NCBI GenBank assembly: GCA_944474755.1
Contig: OX104124.1
Coordinates: 44,345,342-44,409,341 of the forward strand
Length of the DNA stretch: 64,000 bases
From: Limnoperna fortunei
Lineage: Eukaryota > Mollusca > Bivalvia > Mytilida > Modiolidae
Reading direction: 5' to 3'
The notes beneath the pieces are model-generated. The model worked only from the letters and a program-made list of their open reading frames with translations. It ran no database searches and was not told where the DNA came from. The first letter of the stretch is position 1. Each line of letters starts with the position of its first letter. Positions 11,725 through 24,800 of the stretch are shown piece after piece. Both the position numbers and the translations under genes were made by a program.

Positions 11725-14261
11725 ATTATATATGTAACTGATTGGTTTTTCACATGGTACTCATTAACTATTAATGATAGAGGGAAAGTAAAGAGTGAAA
11801 AATGTTGATCTCTTAAAGGAGCAACTTTGTTAAGTTTACAGGTAAAGGATTTGACTTCATCTTATAGGAGTTATCTCCCATTATATATGTAACTTATTGG
11901 TTTTTTACATGTTACTCATTAACTATTAATGATAAAGGGAAACGAAAGAGTGCAAAATGTTGGTCTTTTACAGGAGCAACTTTGTTACATTTACAGGGAA
12001 AGGATTTGACTTCATTTTATAGGAGTTATCTCCCATTATATATGTAACTTATTGGTTTTTTATCTGTTACTCATTAACTATTAACGATGGAGGGAAACTA
12101 AAGAGTGCAAAATGTTGATCTCTAAAAGGAGCAACTTTGTTACATTTGCAGTAAACAGATATGACTTTATTTTATAGGAGTTATCTCCCATTATATATGT
12201 AACTTATTAGTTTTTCACATGGTACTCATTAGCTATTAATGATAAAGGGAAAGTAAAGAGTGCAAAATGTTGATTTCTTAAAGGAGCAACTTTGTTACAT
12301 TTACAAAGAAAGGATTTGACTTCATTTTATAGGAGTTATCTCCCATTATATATCTAACTTATTGGTTTTTTACATGTTACACATTAACTATTAATGATAA
12401 AATGAAAATAAAGAGTACAAAATGTTGGCCTTTTAAAGGAGCAACTTTTTTACGTTTGAAGTAAACGGATATGACTTCATTTTATAGGAGTTATCTGCCA
12501 TTATATATTTAACTGATTGGTTTTTCACATGGTACTCATTAACTATTAATGATAGAGGGAAAGTAAAGAGTGCAAAATGTTGATCTCTTAAAGGAGCAAC
12601 TTTGTCACATTTTCAGGAAAAGGATTTGACTTCATTTCATAGGAGTTATCTCCCATTATATATGTAACTTATTGGGTTTTTACATGTTACTCATTAATGA
12701 TAAAGGGAAACGAAAGAGTGCAAAATGTTGGTCTCTTAAAGGAGCAACTTTGCTACTTTTATAGGGAAAGGATTTGACTTCATTTTATAGGAGTTATCTC
12801 CCATTATATATTTAACTGATTGGTTTTTCATATGGTGCTCATTAACTATTAATGATACAGGGAAAGTAAATAGTGCAAAATGTTGATCTCTTAAAGGTGC
12901 AACTTTGTTACATTAACAGGTAAAGGATTTGACTTCATTTTATAGGAATTATCTCCCATTATATATGTAACTTATTGGTTTTTTTACATGTTACTCATTA
13001 ACTGTTAATGATAAAGGGAAACGAAAGAGTGCAAAATGTTGGTCTCTTAAAGCAGCAACTTTGTTACTTTTATTGGGAAAGGATTTGACTTCATTTTATA
13101 GGAGTTATCTCCCATTATATATTTAACTGATTGGTTTTTCTCATGGTACTCATTAATTATTAATGATAGAGGGAAAGTATAGAGTGCAAAATGTTGATCT
13201 CTTAAAGGAGCAACTTTGTCACATTTACAGGAAAAGGATTTGACTTCATTGCATAGGAGTTATCTCCCATTATATATGTAACTTATTGGGTTTTTACATG
13301 TTACTCATTAACTATTAATGATAAAGGGAAACAAAAGAGTGCAAAATGTTGGTCTCTTAAAGGAGCAACTTTGTTACTTTTATAGGGAAAGGATTTGACT
13401 TCATTTTATAGGAGTTATCTCCCATTATATATGTAACTGATTGGTTTTTCACATGTTACTCATTAACTATTAATGATATAGGGAAACTAAAGAGTGCAAA
13501 ATGTTGGTCTTTTAAAGGAGCAACTTTTTTACATTTACAGTAAACGGATTTGACTTCCTTTTATAGGAGTTATCTCCCATTATATATATATATATATAAG
13601 TGATTGGTTTTTCACTTGGTACTCATCAAGTATTAATGACAGAGGGAAACTAAAGAGTGCAAAATGTTGATCTTTTAAAGGAGCAACTTTGTTACATTTA
13701 TAGAAAAACGATTTGACTTTATTGTATAGGAGTTACCTCCCATTATATATGTAACTGATTGGTTTTTCACATGTAACTCATTAACTATTAATGATAAAGG
13801 GAAAGTAATGAGTGCAAAATGTTGGTTTCTTAAAGGAGCAACTTTGTTACATTTATAGGGAAAGGATTTGACTTCATTTTATAGGAGTTATCTCCCATTA
13901 TATATGTAGCTGATTGGTTTTTCGCATGGTACTCATTAACTATTAATGATAGAGGGCAACTAAAGAGTGCAAAAAGTTGATCTCTTAAAGGAGTAACTTT
14001 GTTACATTTACAGGTAAAGGATTTGACTTCATTTTATAGGAGTTATCTCCCATTATATATGTAACTGATCGGTTTTTCACAAGTAACTCATTAACTATTA
14101 AAGATAAAGGGAAACTAAAGAGTGCACAATGTCGCTCTCTTAAAGGAGCAACTTTGTCACATTTACAGGAAGATGATTTGACTTCATTTTATAGGAGTTG
14201 TCTCCCATTATATATGTAACTTATTTGTTTTTCTTTTGTAACTCATTAACCCTTTATTAAA
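11725..14261 (+). repeat. Monomer block A5
   Basis: About 16 monomers of the alternating GATTGG/TTATTGG types. One is shortened by loss of the AACTATT segment near 12,695. A (TA)n expansion lies at about 13,579-13,597. The end of the block (CTCATTAACCCTTTATTAAAG) is a distinctive edge variant shared with later blocks. Confidence 0.87.
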
Positions 14262-14634
14262 GAGGCATGGGGTCTTCACCATTGACCCTGATTCCCTTTG
14301 ACCTTGAAAAATTGCATGGGTCAAGGTCACGTACTAGTTTTTGACCTTTGCTATTTTCAAAGATATTTAAAATGATTTTCTTCCTAAAATGTTCTATTAA
14401 TAGTTAGGGTAAATTGAGACATGCCGTGAAAAGTTGTATCAAAATTTTATCAGAGTTATCTCTCTTAGAAAAGCAATCTGTAGCAAATAATACAAAATAA
14501 TTTCTTTTTTAAATATTTATTGCAAAATTATAACATTTCGCAAAAAGTTGATTATTTTGAATGTCATCACGTAATACAAAATGAATATTAGTATGGAAAG
14601 ACCCTCAAATGTTCAACCGAACAGTTGATCTTTA

Positions 14635-14665
<31 letters not shown>

Positions 14666-15249
14666 TCCCACTTCTTGCGCAAACTTATGTGATTTTTTTT
14701 CATTTCGCGACAGGTCGCTTTGATATTTTATATGTGATATCGGTGACCCATTGGGCTTTCTCAGTTCACCCTGACTGACCGCACCCTTTTCATTTAAGGA
14801 GTTATATCCCCTTTTACTAAAAACCTTGTTCATGCTACTCCTCCTAAACCAAAAAAGATAGCAATACCAAACCTTTACCAAAATGTGTCATATATCCTTG
14901 CGCAACTTTGGGACAGATTGATTGATGGGTTCTGACGACATCTTATAGGAGTTATCTCATTTTAAATAAAAGTAGTAAGTGATATTCAAACAAATCTCAA
15001 CAACGAAAAGAGATAGAGCCCTGGTGTCTTCACAATCGATCATCTTGACCTTTGATCTTGAAAACGGACACAAGGTCAAAGGTCAAGGTCACGTTCTAAA
15101 TTTTGACATTTGCTTGTGTGCGCTACTCCTATGAAACGGTGAACGATAGATAAACACTTATTGAAAGTAAAAGGTTCGTCTTATTAAGACGCAACTTTGT
15201 AACATTTGGAGCGAAGTAATTTGACTTCATTTTATAAGAGTTATCTCCC
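14262..15249 (+). repeat. Tail (14262-14634) and head module 6 (14635-15249)
   Basis: A second head subtype. It lacks the 48-bp hairpin repeats, has CTCCCACTTCTTGCGCAAAC after (ATT)n, and CGCGACAGGTCGC in place of the GCGACATGTCGC palindrome. The AGGTCA palindrome (15044-15087) has one arm mismatch (GATCTTG). This subtype recurs at 28,094, 31,568, 38,017 and 48,019. Confidence 0.87.
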
Positions 15250-18200
15250 ATTATATATGTAACTGATTGGTTTTTCACATGGTATTCATTAACTATTAAT
15301 GATAGAGGGAAACTAAAGAGTGCAAAATATTGGTCTTTTAAAGGAGCAACTTTGTCACTTTTACAAGGAAAGGATTTGACTTCATTTTATAGGAGTTATC
15401 TCCCATTATATATGTAACTTGTTGGTTGTTCACATGGTAATCATTAACTATAAATGATAGAGGGAAAGTAAAGAGTGCAAAATGTTTCTCTCTTAAAGGA
15501 GCAATTTTTTAACTTTTACAGGGAAAGGATTTGACTTCATTTTATAGGTTATCTCCCATTATATATGTAACTTATTGGTTTTTTACATGTTACTCATTAA
15601 CTATTAATGACAAAGGGAAATTTAAGAGTGCTAAATGTTGGCCTTTTAAATGAACAACTTGTTTTACGTTTGCAATAAAGGGATATGACTTCATTTTATA
15701 GGAGTTATCTCCCATTATATATGTAACTGATTGGTTTTTCACATGGTACTCATTAACTATTAATGATAAATGGAAACTAAAGATTGCAAAATGTTGGCCT
15801 TTTAAAGGAACAACTTTTTTTACATTTGCAGTAAACGAATATGACTTCATTTTATAGGATTTATCTCCCATTATATATGTATAAATGATTTGTTTTTCAC
15901 ATGGTACTCACTACCTATTAATGATAGAGGGAAAGTAAAGAGTGCAAAATGTTGATCTCTTAAAGGAGCAACTTTGTTATATTTCCAGGGACTGGATTTG
16001 ACTTCATTTTATAGGAGTTATCTCCCATTATATACGTAACTTATTGTTTTTTTACATGTTACTCATTAACTATTCATGATAAAGGGAAACTAAATAGTGC
16101 AAAATGCTGGTCTTTTAAAGGAGCAACTTTTTTACATTTGCAGTAAACGGATTTGACTTCATTTTATAGGAGTTATCTACCATTATATATGTAACTGATT
16201 GGTTTTTCACATGGTACTCATTAACTATTAATGATAGAGGGAAAGTAAAGAGTGCAAAATGTTGATCTCTTAAAGGAGCAACTTTGTTACGTTTACAGGT
16301 AAAGGATTTGAATTCATTTTATAGGAGTTATCTCCCATTATATATGTAATTTATTAGTTTTTCACATGTAACTCATTAACTATTAATGATAAAGGGAAAG
16401 TAAAGAGTGCAAAATGTTGATCTCTTAAAGGAGCAACTTTGTTACGTTTTCAGGTAAAGGATTTGACTTCATTTTATAGGAGTTATCTCCCATTATATAT
16501 GTAATTTATTAGTTTTTCACATGTAACTCATTAACTATTAATGATAAAGGAAAAGTAATGAGTGCAAAATGTTGGTCTTTTACAGGAGCAACTTTGTTAC
16601 ATTTACAGGGAAAGGATTTGACTTCATTTTATAGGAGTTATCTCCCATTATATATGTAACTGATTGGTTTTTCACATGGTACCCATTAACTATTAATGAT
16701 AAAAGGAAAGTAAAGAGTGCAAAATGTTGGCCTCTTAAAGGAGCAACTATGTTACATTTTCAGGGAAAGGATTTGACTTCATTTTATAGGAGTTATCTCC
16801 CATTATATTTGTAATTTATTAGTTTTTCACATGATACTCATTAACTATTAATGATAAAGGGAAAGTAAAGAGTGCAAAATGTTGGTCTCTTTAAGGAGCA
16901 ACTTTGTTACATTTATAGGGAAAGGATTTGACTTCATTTTATAGGAGTTATCTCCCATTATATATGTAACTGATTGGTTTTTTAAATGGTACTCATTTAA
17001 TATTAATGATAGAGGAAAACTAAAGATTGCAAAATGTTGATCTCTTAAAGGAGCAACTATGTTACATTTACAGTGAAAGGAGTTGACTTCATTTTATTGC
17101 AGTTATCTCCCATTATATTTGTAATTTATTATTTCTTCACATGTAACTCATTAACTATTAATGATAACGGGAAACTAAAGAGTGGAAAATGTTGGTCTCT
17201 TAAAGGAGCAACTGTGTTACATTTAAAGGGAAAGGATTTGAGTTCATTTTATAGCAGTTATCTCCCTTTATATATGTAACTTATTGGTTTTTTACATGTT
17301 ACTCATTCACTGTTAATGATAAAGGGAAACTAAAGAGTGCAAAATGTTCACCTCTTAAAGGAGGAACTTCGTTACATTTACAGGTAAAGGATTTGACTTC
17401 ATTTTATAGGAGTTATCTACCATTATATATGTAACTGATTGGTTTTTCACATGGTACTCATTAACTATTAATGATAGAGGGAAAGTAAAGAGTGCAAAAT
17501 GTTGATCTCTTAAAGGAGCAACTTTGTTACGTTTACAGGTAAAGGATTTGACTTCATTTTATAGGAGTTATCTCCCATTATATATGTAATTTATTAGTTT
17601 TTCACATGTAACTCATTAACTATTAATGATAAAGGGAAAGTAAAGAGTGCAAAATGTTGATCTCTTAAGGGAGCAACTTTGCTACGTTTACAGGTAAAGG
17701 ATTTGACTTCATTTTATAGGAGTTATCTCCCATTATATATGTAATTTATTAGTTTTTCACATGTAACTCATTAACTATTAAAGATAAAGGAAAAGTAATG
17801 AGTGCAAAATGTTGGTCTTTTACAGGAGCAACTTTGTTACATTTACAGGGAAAGGATTTGACTTCATTTTATAGGAGTTATCTCCCATTATATATGTAAC
17901 TGATTGGTTTTTCACATGGTACCCATTAACTATTAATGATAAAAGGAAAGTAAAGAGTGCAAAATGTTGGCCTCTTAAAGGAGCAACTATGTTACATTTT
18001 CAGGGAAAGGATTTGACTTCATTTTATAGGAGTTATCTCCCATTATATTTGTAATTTATTAGTTTTTCACATGATACTCATTAACTATTAATGATAAAGG
18101 GAAAGTAAAGAGTGCAAAATGTTGGTCTCTTAAAGGAGCAACTTTGTTACATTTATAGGGAAAGGATTTGACTTCATTTTATAGGAGTTATCTCCCATTA

Positions 18201-20729
18201 TATATGTAACTGATTGGTTTTTTAAATGGTACTCATTTAATATTAATGATAGAGGAAAACTAAAGAGTGCAAAATGTTGATCTCTTAAAGGAGCAACTAT
18301 GTTACATTTACAGTGAAAGGAGTTGACTTCATTTTATTGCAGTTATCTCCCATTATATTTGTAATTTATTATTTCTTCACATGTAACTCATTAACTATTA
18401 ATGATAACGGGAAACTAAAGAGTGGAAAATGTTGGTCTCTTAAAGGAGCAACTTTGTTACATTTAAAGGGAAAGGATTTGAGTTCATTTTATAGCAGTTA
18501 TCTCCCATTATATATGTAACTTATTGGTTTTTTACATGTTACTCATTCACTGTTAATGATAAAGGGAAACTAAAGAGTGCAAAATGTTCACCTCTTAAAG
18601 GAGGAACTTTGTTACATTTACAGGTAAAGGATTTGACTTCATTTTATAGGAGTTATCTCCCTTTTTATACGTAACTTATTGGTTTTTTACAGGTTACTCA
18701 TTAACTGTTCATGATAAAGGGAAAGTAAAGAGTGCAAAATGTTGATCTCTTAAAGGAGCAATTTTGTCACTTTTACAGGAAAAGGATTTGACTTCATTTC
18801 ATTGTAGTTATCTCCCATTATATATGTAACTTATTGGGTTTTTACATGTTACTCATTAACTATTAATGATAGAGGGAAAGTAAAGAGTGCAAAATGTTGA
18901 TCTCTTAAAGGAGCAACTTTTTAACATTTTCAGTAAACGGTTTTGACTTCATTTTATAAGAGTTATCTCCCATTATATATATGTAACTTATTGGTTTTTT
19001 ACATGTTACTCATTAACTATTAATGATAAAGGGAAACGAAAGAGTGCAAAATGTTGGTCTCTTAAAGGAACAACTTTTTTACATTTGCAGTAACCGGATA
19101 TGACTTCATTTTATAGGAGTTATCTCCCATTATATGTAACTGATTGGTTTTTCACATGGTACCCATTAACGATTAATGATAAAAGGAAAGTAAAGGGTGC
19201 AAAATGTTGGCCTCTTAAAGGATCAACTATGTTACATTTATAGGGAAAGGATTTGACTTCATTTTATAGGAGTTATCTCCCATTAAATTTGTAATTTATT
19301 AGTTTTTCACATGATGCTCATTAACTATTAATGATAAAGGGAAAGTAAAGAGTGCAAAATGTTTGTCTCTTAAAGGAGCAACTTTGTTACATTTATAGGG
19401 AAAGGATTTGACTTCATTTTATAGGAGTTATCTCCCATTATATATGTAACTGATTGGTTTTTCACATGGTACTCATTAACTGTTAATGATAGAGGGAAAG
19501 TAAAGAGTGCAAAATGTTGATCTCTTAAAGGAGCAGCTTTGTTACATTTATAGGGAAAGGATTTGACTTCATTTTATAGGAGTTATCTCCCATTATATAT
19601 GTAACTGATTGGTTTTTTAAATGGTACTCATTAACTATTAACGATAGAGGGAAACTAAAGAGTGCAAAATGTTGATCTCTTAAAGGAGCAACTATGTTAC
19701 ATTTACAGTGAAAGGAGTTGACTTCATTTTATAGCAGTTATCTCCCATTATATTTGTAATTTATTAGTTCTTCACATGTAACTCATTACCTATTAATGAT
19801 AACGGGAAACTAAAGAGTGCAAAATGTTGGTCTCTTAAAAGAGCAACTTTGTTACATTTACAGGGAAAGGATTTGACTTCATTTTATAGCAGTTATCTCC
19901 CATTATATATGTAACTTATTGGTTTTTTACATATTACTCATTCACTGTTAATGATAACGGGAAACTAAAGAGTGCAAAATGTTCACCTCTTCAAGGAGCA
20001 ACTTTGTTACATTTACAGGTAAAGGATTTGACTTCATTTTATAGGAGTTATCTCCCTTTTTGTATGTAACTTATTGGTTTTTTACAGGTTACTCATTAAC
20101 TATTAATGATAAAGGGAAACTAAAGAGTGCAAAATGTTGGACTCTTAAAGGAGCAACTTTGTTACATTTATAGGGAAAGGATTTGACTTCATTTTATAGG
20201 AGTTATCTCCCATTATATATGTAACTTATTGGTTTCTTACATGTTACCCATTAACTATTTATGATAAAGGGAAACTAAAGAGTGTAAAATGTTGGTCTCT
20301 TAAAGGAGCAACTATGTTACATTTACAGGGAAAGGATTTGACTTCATTTTATAGGAGTTATCTCCCATTATATATGTACCTGATTGGTTTTTCACATGGT
20401 ACTCATTAACTATTAACGATAGAGGGAAACTAAAAAGTGCAAAATGTTGGTCTTTTAAAGGAGCAACTTTTTTACATTTGCAGTAAACGGATTTGACTTC
20501 ATTTTATAGGAGTTATCTCCCATTATATATGTAACTGATTGGTTTTTCACATGGTACTCATTAACTATTAATGATAGAGGGAAACTTAAGAGTGCAAAAT
20601 GTTGGTCTTTTAAAGGAGCAACTTTTTTACATGCAGTAAACGGATTTGACTTCATTTTATAGGAGTTATCTCCCATTATATATGTAACTTATTGGTTTTT
20701 CACTTTTAACTCATTAACTATTAATGATA
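15250..20729 (+). repeat. Monomer block A6
   Basis: About 35 monomers. The first four to five match the start of block A8 (28,709 on); from about 15,915 the sequence instead follows block A4 (from about 6,415, offset 9,500 bp, rising to 10,119 bp after one extra pair of 620-bp units). It is therefore a chimera of two array types. Confidence 0.87.
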
Positions 20730-21207
20730 GAGGCATGGGGTCTTCACCATAGACCCTCATCCCCTTTGACCTTGAAAACTTGTATGGGTCAAGGTCACCT
20801 ACTAGTTTTTGGCCATTGCTATTTTTAAGGAAATTGAAATTATTTTCGTCCTAAAATGTTCTATTAATAATTACGAGTAAATAAAGACATGGCGTTAAAA
20901 ATTGTATAAAACTTTTATCAGAGTTATCTCTCTTAGAATGCCAATCTGAAGCAAATAATATAAAAAAATTTCTATTTTAAATATTTATAGCAAAGCTATA
21001 ACATTTTGCAAAAAGATGATTATTTAAAATGTGATCATGTAATACAAAATTAAAATGAATATGGAAAGACCCTCAAATGTTCAACCGAACAGTTGATCTT
21101 TAATTATTAGGTCTTTCCACCTTTCTGTGGAAAGACCTATAATTATTGTTCTGATTATTATTAGGTCTTTCCACCTTTCTGTGGAAAGACCTATAGTTAT
21201 TGTTCTG

Positions 21208-21250
<43 letters not shown>

Positions 21251-21843
21251 TTTTCTCTTTTCTTCCGCCAACTTATTTCGGCGTCTGGTTTTTTCACTGG
21301 GCGACATGTCGCTTTGATATTTTATATCTGATATCGGTTACCCATTGCGCTTTCGCAGTTCACCCTGACTGACCGCATCCTTTTCCTTTAAGGAGTTATC
21401 TCCCTTTTTACTAAAAAGCTTGTTCATGCTACTCCTCCTAAACCAAAAAAGATAGCAATACCAAACCTTTACCAAAATGTGTCCTATATCCTTGCGCAAC
21501 TTTAGGACAGATTGATTGAAGGGTTCTGACGACATCTTATAGGAGTTATCTCCCTTTAAATAAAAGTAGTAAGTGATATTCAAACAAATCTCAACAACTA
21601 AAAGAGATAGAGGCCTGGGGTCTTCACCATAGATTATCTTGACCTTTGACCTTGAAAATGGACACAAGGTCAAAGGTCAAGGTCACGTTCTAAATTTTGA
21701 CATTTGCTTGTGTGCGCTACTCCTCTGAAACAGTAAAAGATAGATAAACACTTATTGAGAGTAAAATGTTCATCTTATTAAGACGCAACTTTGTCACATT
21801 TGGAGCGAAGTAATTTGACTTCATTTTATAGGAGTTATCTCCC
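20730..21843 (+). repeat. Tail (20730-21106) and head module 7 (21107-21843)
   Basis: Near copy of 10611-11724. The head has two 48-bp hairpin repeats (21109 and about 21163) and one more ATT unit than its partner. The AGGTCA palindrome at 21638-21654/21665-21681 is perfect over 17 bp. Confidence 0.87.
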
Positions 21844-24800
21844 ATTATATATGTAACTGATTGGTTTTTCACATGGTACTCATTACCTATTAATGATAGA
21901 GGGAAAGTAAAGAGTGAAAAATGTTGATCTCTTAAAGGAGCAACTTTGTTAAGTTTACAGGTAAAGGATTTGACTTCATCTTATAGGAGTTATCTCCCAT
22001 TATATATGTAACTTATTGGTTTTTTACATGTTACTCATTAACTATTAATGATAAAGGGAAACGAAAGAGTGCAAAATGTTGGTCTTTTACAGGAGCAACT
22101 TTGTTACATTTACAGGGAAAGGATTTGACTTCATTTTATAGGAGTTATCTCCCATTATATATGTAACTTATTGGTTTTTTATCTGTTACTCATTAACTAT
22201 TAACGATGGAGGGAAACTAAAGAGTGCAAAATGTTGATCTCTTAAAGGAGCAACTTTGTTACATTTGCAGTTAACAGATATGACTTTATTTTATAGGAGT
22301 TATCTCCCATTATATATGTAACTTATTGGTTTTTCACATGGTACTCATTAGCTATTAATGATAAAGGGAAAGTAAAGAGTGCAAAATGTTGATTTCTTAA
22401 AGGAGCAACTTTGTTACATTTACAAAGAAAGGATTTGACTTCATTTTATAGGAGTTATCTCCCATTATATATCTAACTTATTGGTTTTTTACATGTTACA
22501 CATTAACTATTAATGATAAAATGAAAATAAAGAGTACAAAATGTTGGCCTTTTAAAGGAGCAACTTTTTTACGTTTGAAGTAAACGGATATGACTTCATT
22601 TTATAGGAGTTATCTGCCATTATATATTTAACTGATTGGTTTTTCACATGGTACTCATTAACTATTAATGATAGAGGGAAAGTAAAGAGTGCAAAATGTT
22701 GATCTCTTAAAGGAGCAACTTTGTCACATTTACAGGAAAAGGATTTGACTTCATTTCATAGGAGTTATCTCCCATTATATATGTAACTTATTAGGTTTTT
22801 ACATGTTACTCATTAATGATAAAGGGAAACGAAAGAGTGCAAAATGTTGGTCTCTTAAAGGAGCAACTTTGTTACTTTTATAGGGAAAGGATTTGACTTC
22901 ATTTTATAGGAGTTATCTCCCATTATATATTTAACTGATTGGTTTTTCATATGGTGCTCATTAACTATTAATGATACAGGGAAAGTAAAAAGTGCAAAAT
23001 GTTGATCTCTTAAAGGTGCAACTTTGTTACATTAACAGGTAAAGGATTTGACTTCATTTTATAGGAATTATCTCCCATTATATATATAACTTATTGGTTT
23101 TTTTACATGTTACTCATTAACTATTAATGATAAAGGGAAACGAAAGAGTGCAAAATGTTGGTCTCTTAAAGCAGCAACTTTGTTACTTTTATTGGGAAAG
23201 GATTTGACTTCATTTTATAGGAGTTATCTCCCATTATATATTTAACTGATTGGTTTTTCTCATGGTACTCATTAATTATTAATGATAGAGGGAAAGTATA
23301 GAGTGCAAAATGTTGATCTCTTAAAGGAGCAACTTTGTCACATTTACAGGAAAAGGATTTGACTTCATTGCATAGGAGTTATCTCCCATTATATATGTAA
23401 CTTATTGGGTTTTTACATGTTACTCATTAACTATTAATGATAAAGGGAAACAAAAGAGTGCAAAATGTTGATCTCTTAAAGGAGCAACTTTGTTACTTTT
23501 ATAGGGAAAGGATTTGACTTCATTTTATAGGAGTTATCTCCCATTATATATTTAACTGTTTGATTTTTCACATGGTACTCATTAACTATTAATGATAGAG
23601 GGAAAGTAAAGAGTGCAAAATGTTGATTTCGTAAAGGAGCAACTTTGTCACATTTACGGGAAAAGGATTTGACTTCATTTCATAGGAGTTATCTCCCATT
23701 ATATATCTAACTTATTGGGTTTTTACATGTTACTCACAAACTATTAATGATAAAGGGAAACAAAAGAGTGCAAAAATGTTGGTTTCTTAAAGGAGCAACT
23801 TTGTTACATTTATAGGGAAAGGATTTGACTTCATTTTATAGGAGTTATCTCCCATTATATATTTAACTGATTGGTTTTTCTCATGGTACTCATTAATTAT
23901 TAATGATAGAGGGAAAGTATAGGGTGCAAAATGTTGATCTCTTAAAGGAGCAACTTTGTCACATTTACAGGAAAAGGATTTGACTTCATTGCATAGGAGT
24001 TATCTCCCATTATATATGTAACTTATTGGGTTTTTACATGTTACTCATTAACTATTAATGATAAAGGGAAACAAAAGAGTGCAAAATGTTGGTCTCTTAA
24101 AGGAGCAACTTTGTTACCTTTATAGGGAAAGGATTTGACTTCATTTTATAGGAGTTATCTCCCATTATATATTTAACTGATTGGTTTTTCACATGGTACT
24201 CATTAACTATTAATGATAGAGGGAAAGTAAAGAGTGCAAAATGTTGATTTCGTAAAGGAGCAACTTTGTCACATTTACGGGAAAAGGATTTGACTTCATT
24301 TCATAGGAGTTATCTCCCATTATATATCTAACTTATTGGGTTTTTACATGTTACTCACAAACTATTAATGATAAAGGGAAACGAAAGAGTGCAAAAATGT
24401 TGGTTTCTTAAAGGAGCAACGTTGTTACATTTATAGGGAAAGGATTTGACTTCATTTTATAGGAGTTATCTCCCATTATATATCTAACTTATTGGTTTTT
24501 TACATGTTACACATTAACTATTAATGATAAAATGAAAATAAAGAGTACAAAATGTTGGCCTTTTAAAGGAGCAACTTTTTTACGTTTGAAGTAAACGGAT
24601 ATGACTTCATTTTATAGGAGTTATCTCCCATTATATATTTAACTGATTGGTTTTTCACATGGTACTCATTAACTATTAATGATAGAGGGAAAGTAAAGAG
24701 TGCAAAATGTTGATCTCTTAAAGGAGCAACTTTGTCACATTTACAGGAAAAGGATTTGACTTCATTTCATAGGAGTTATCTCCCATTATATATGTAACTT

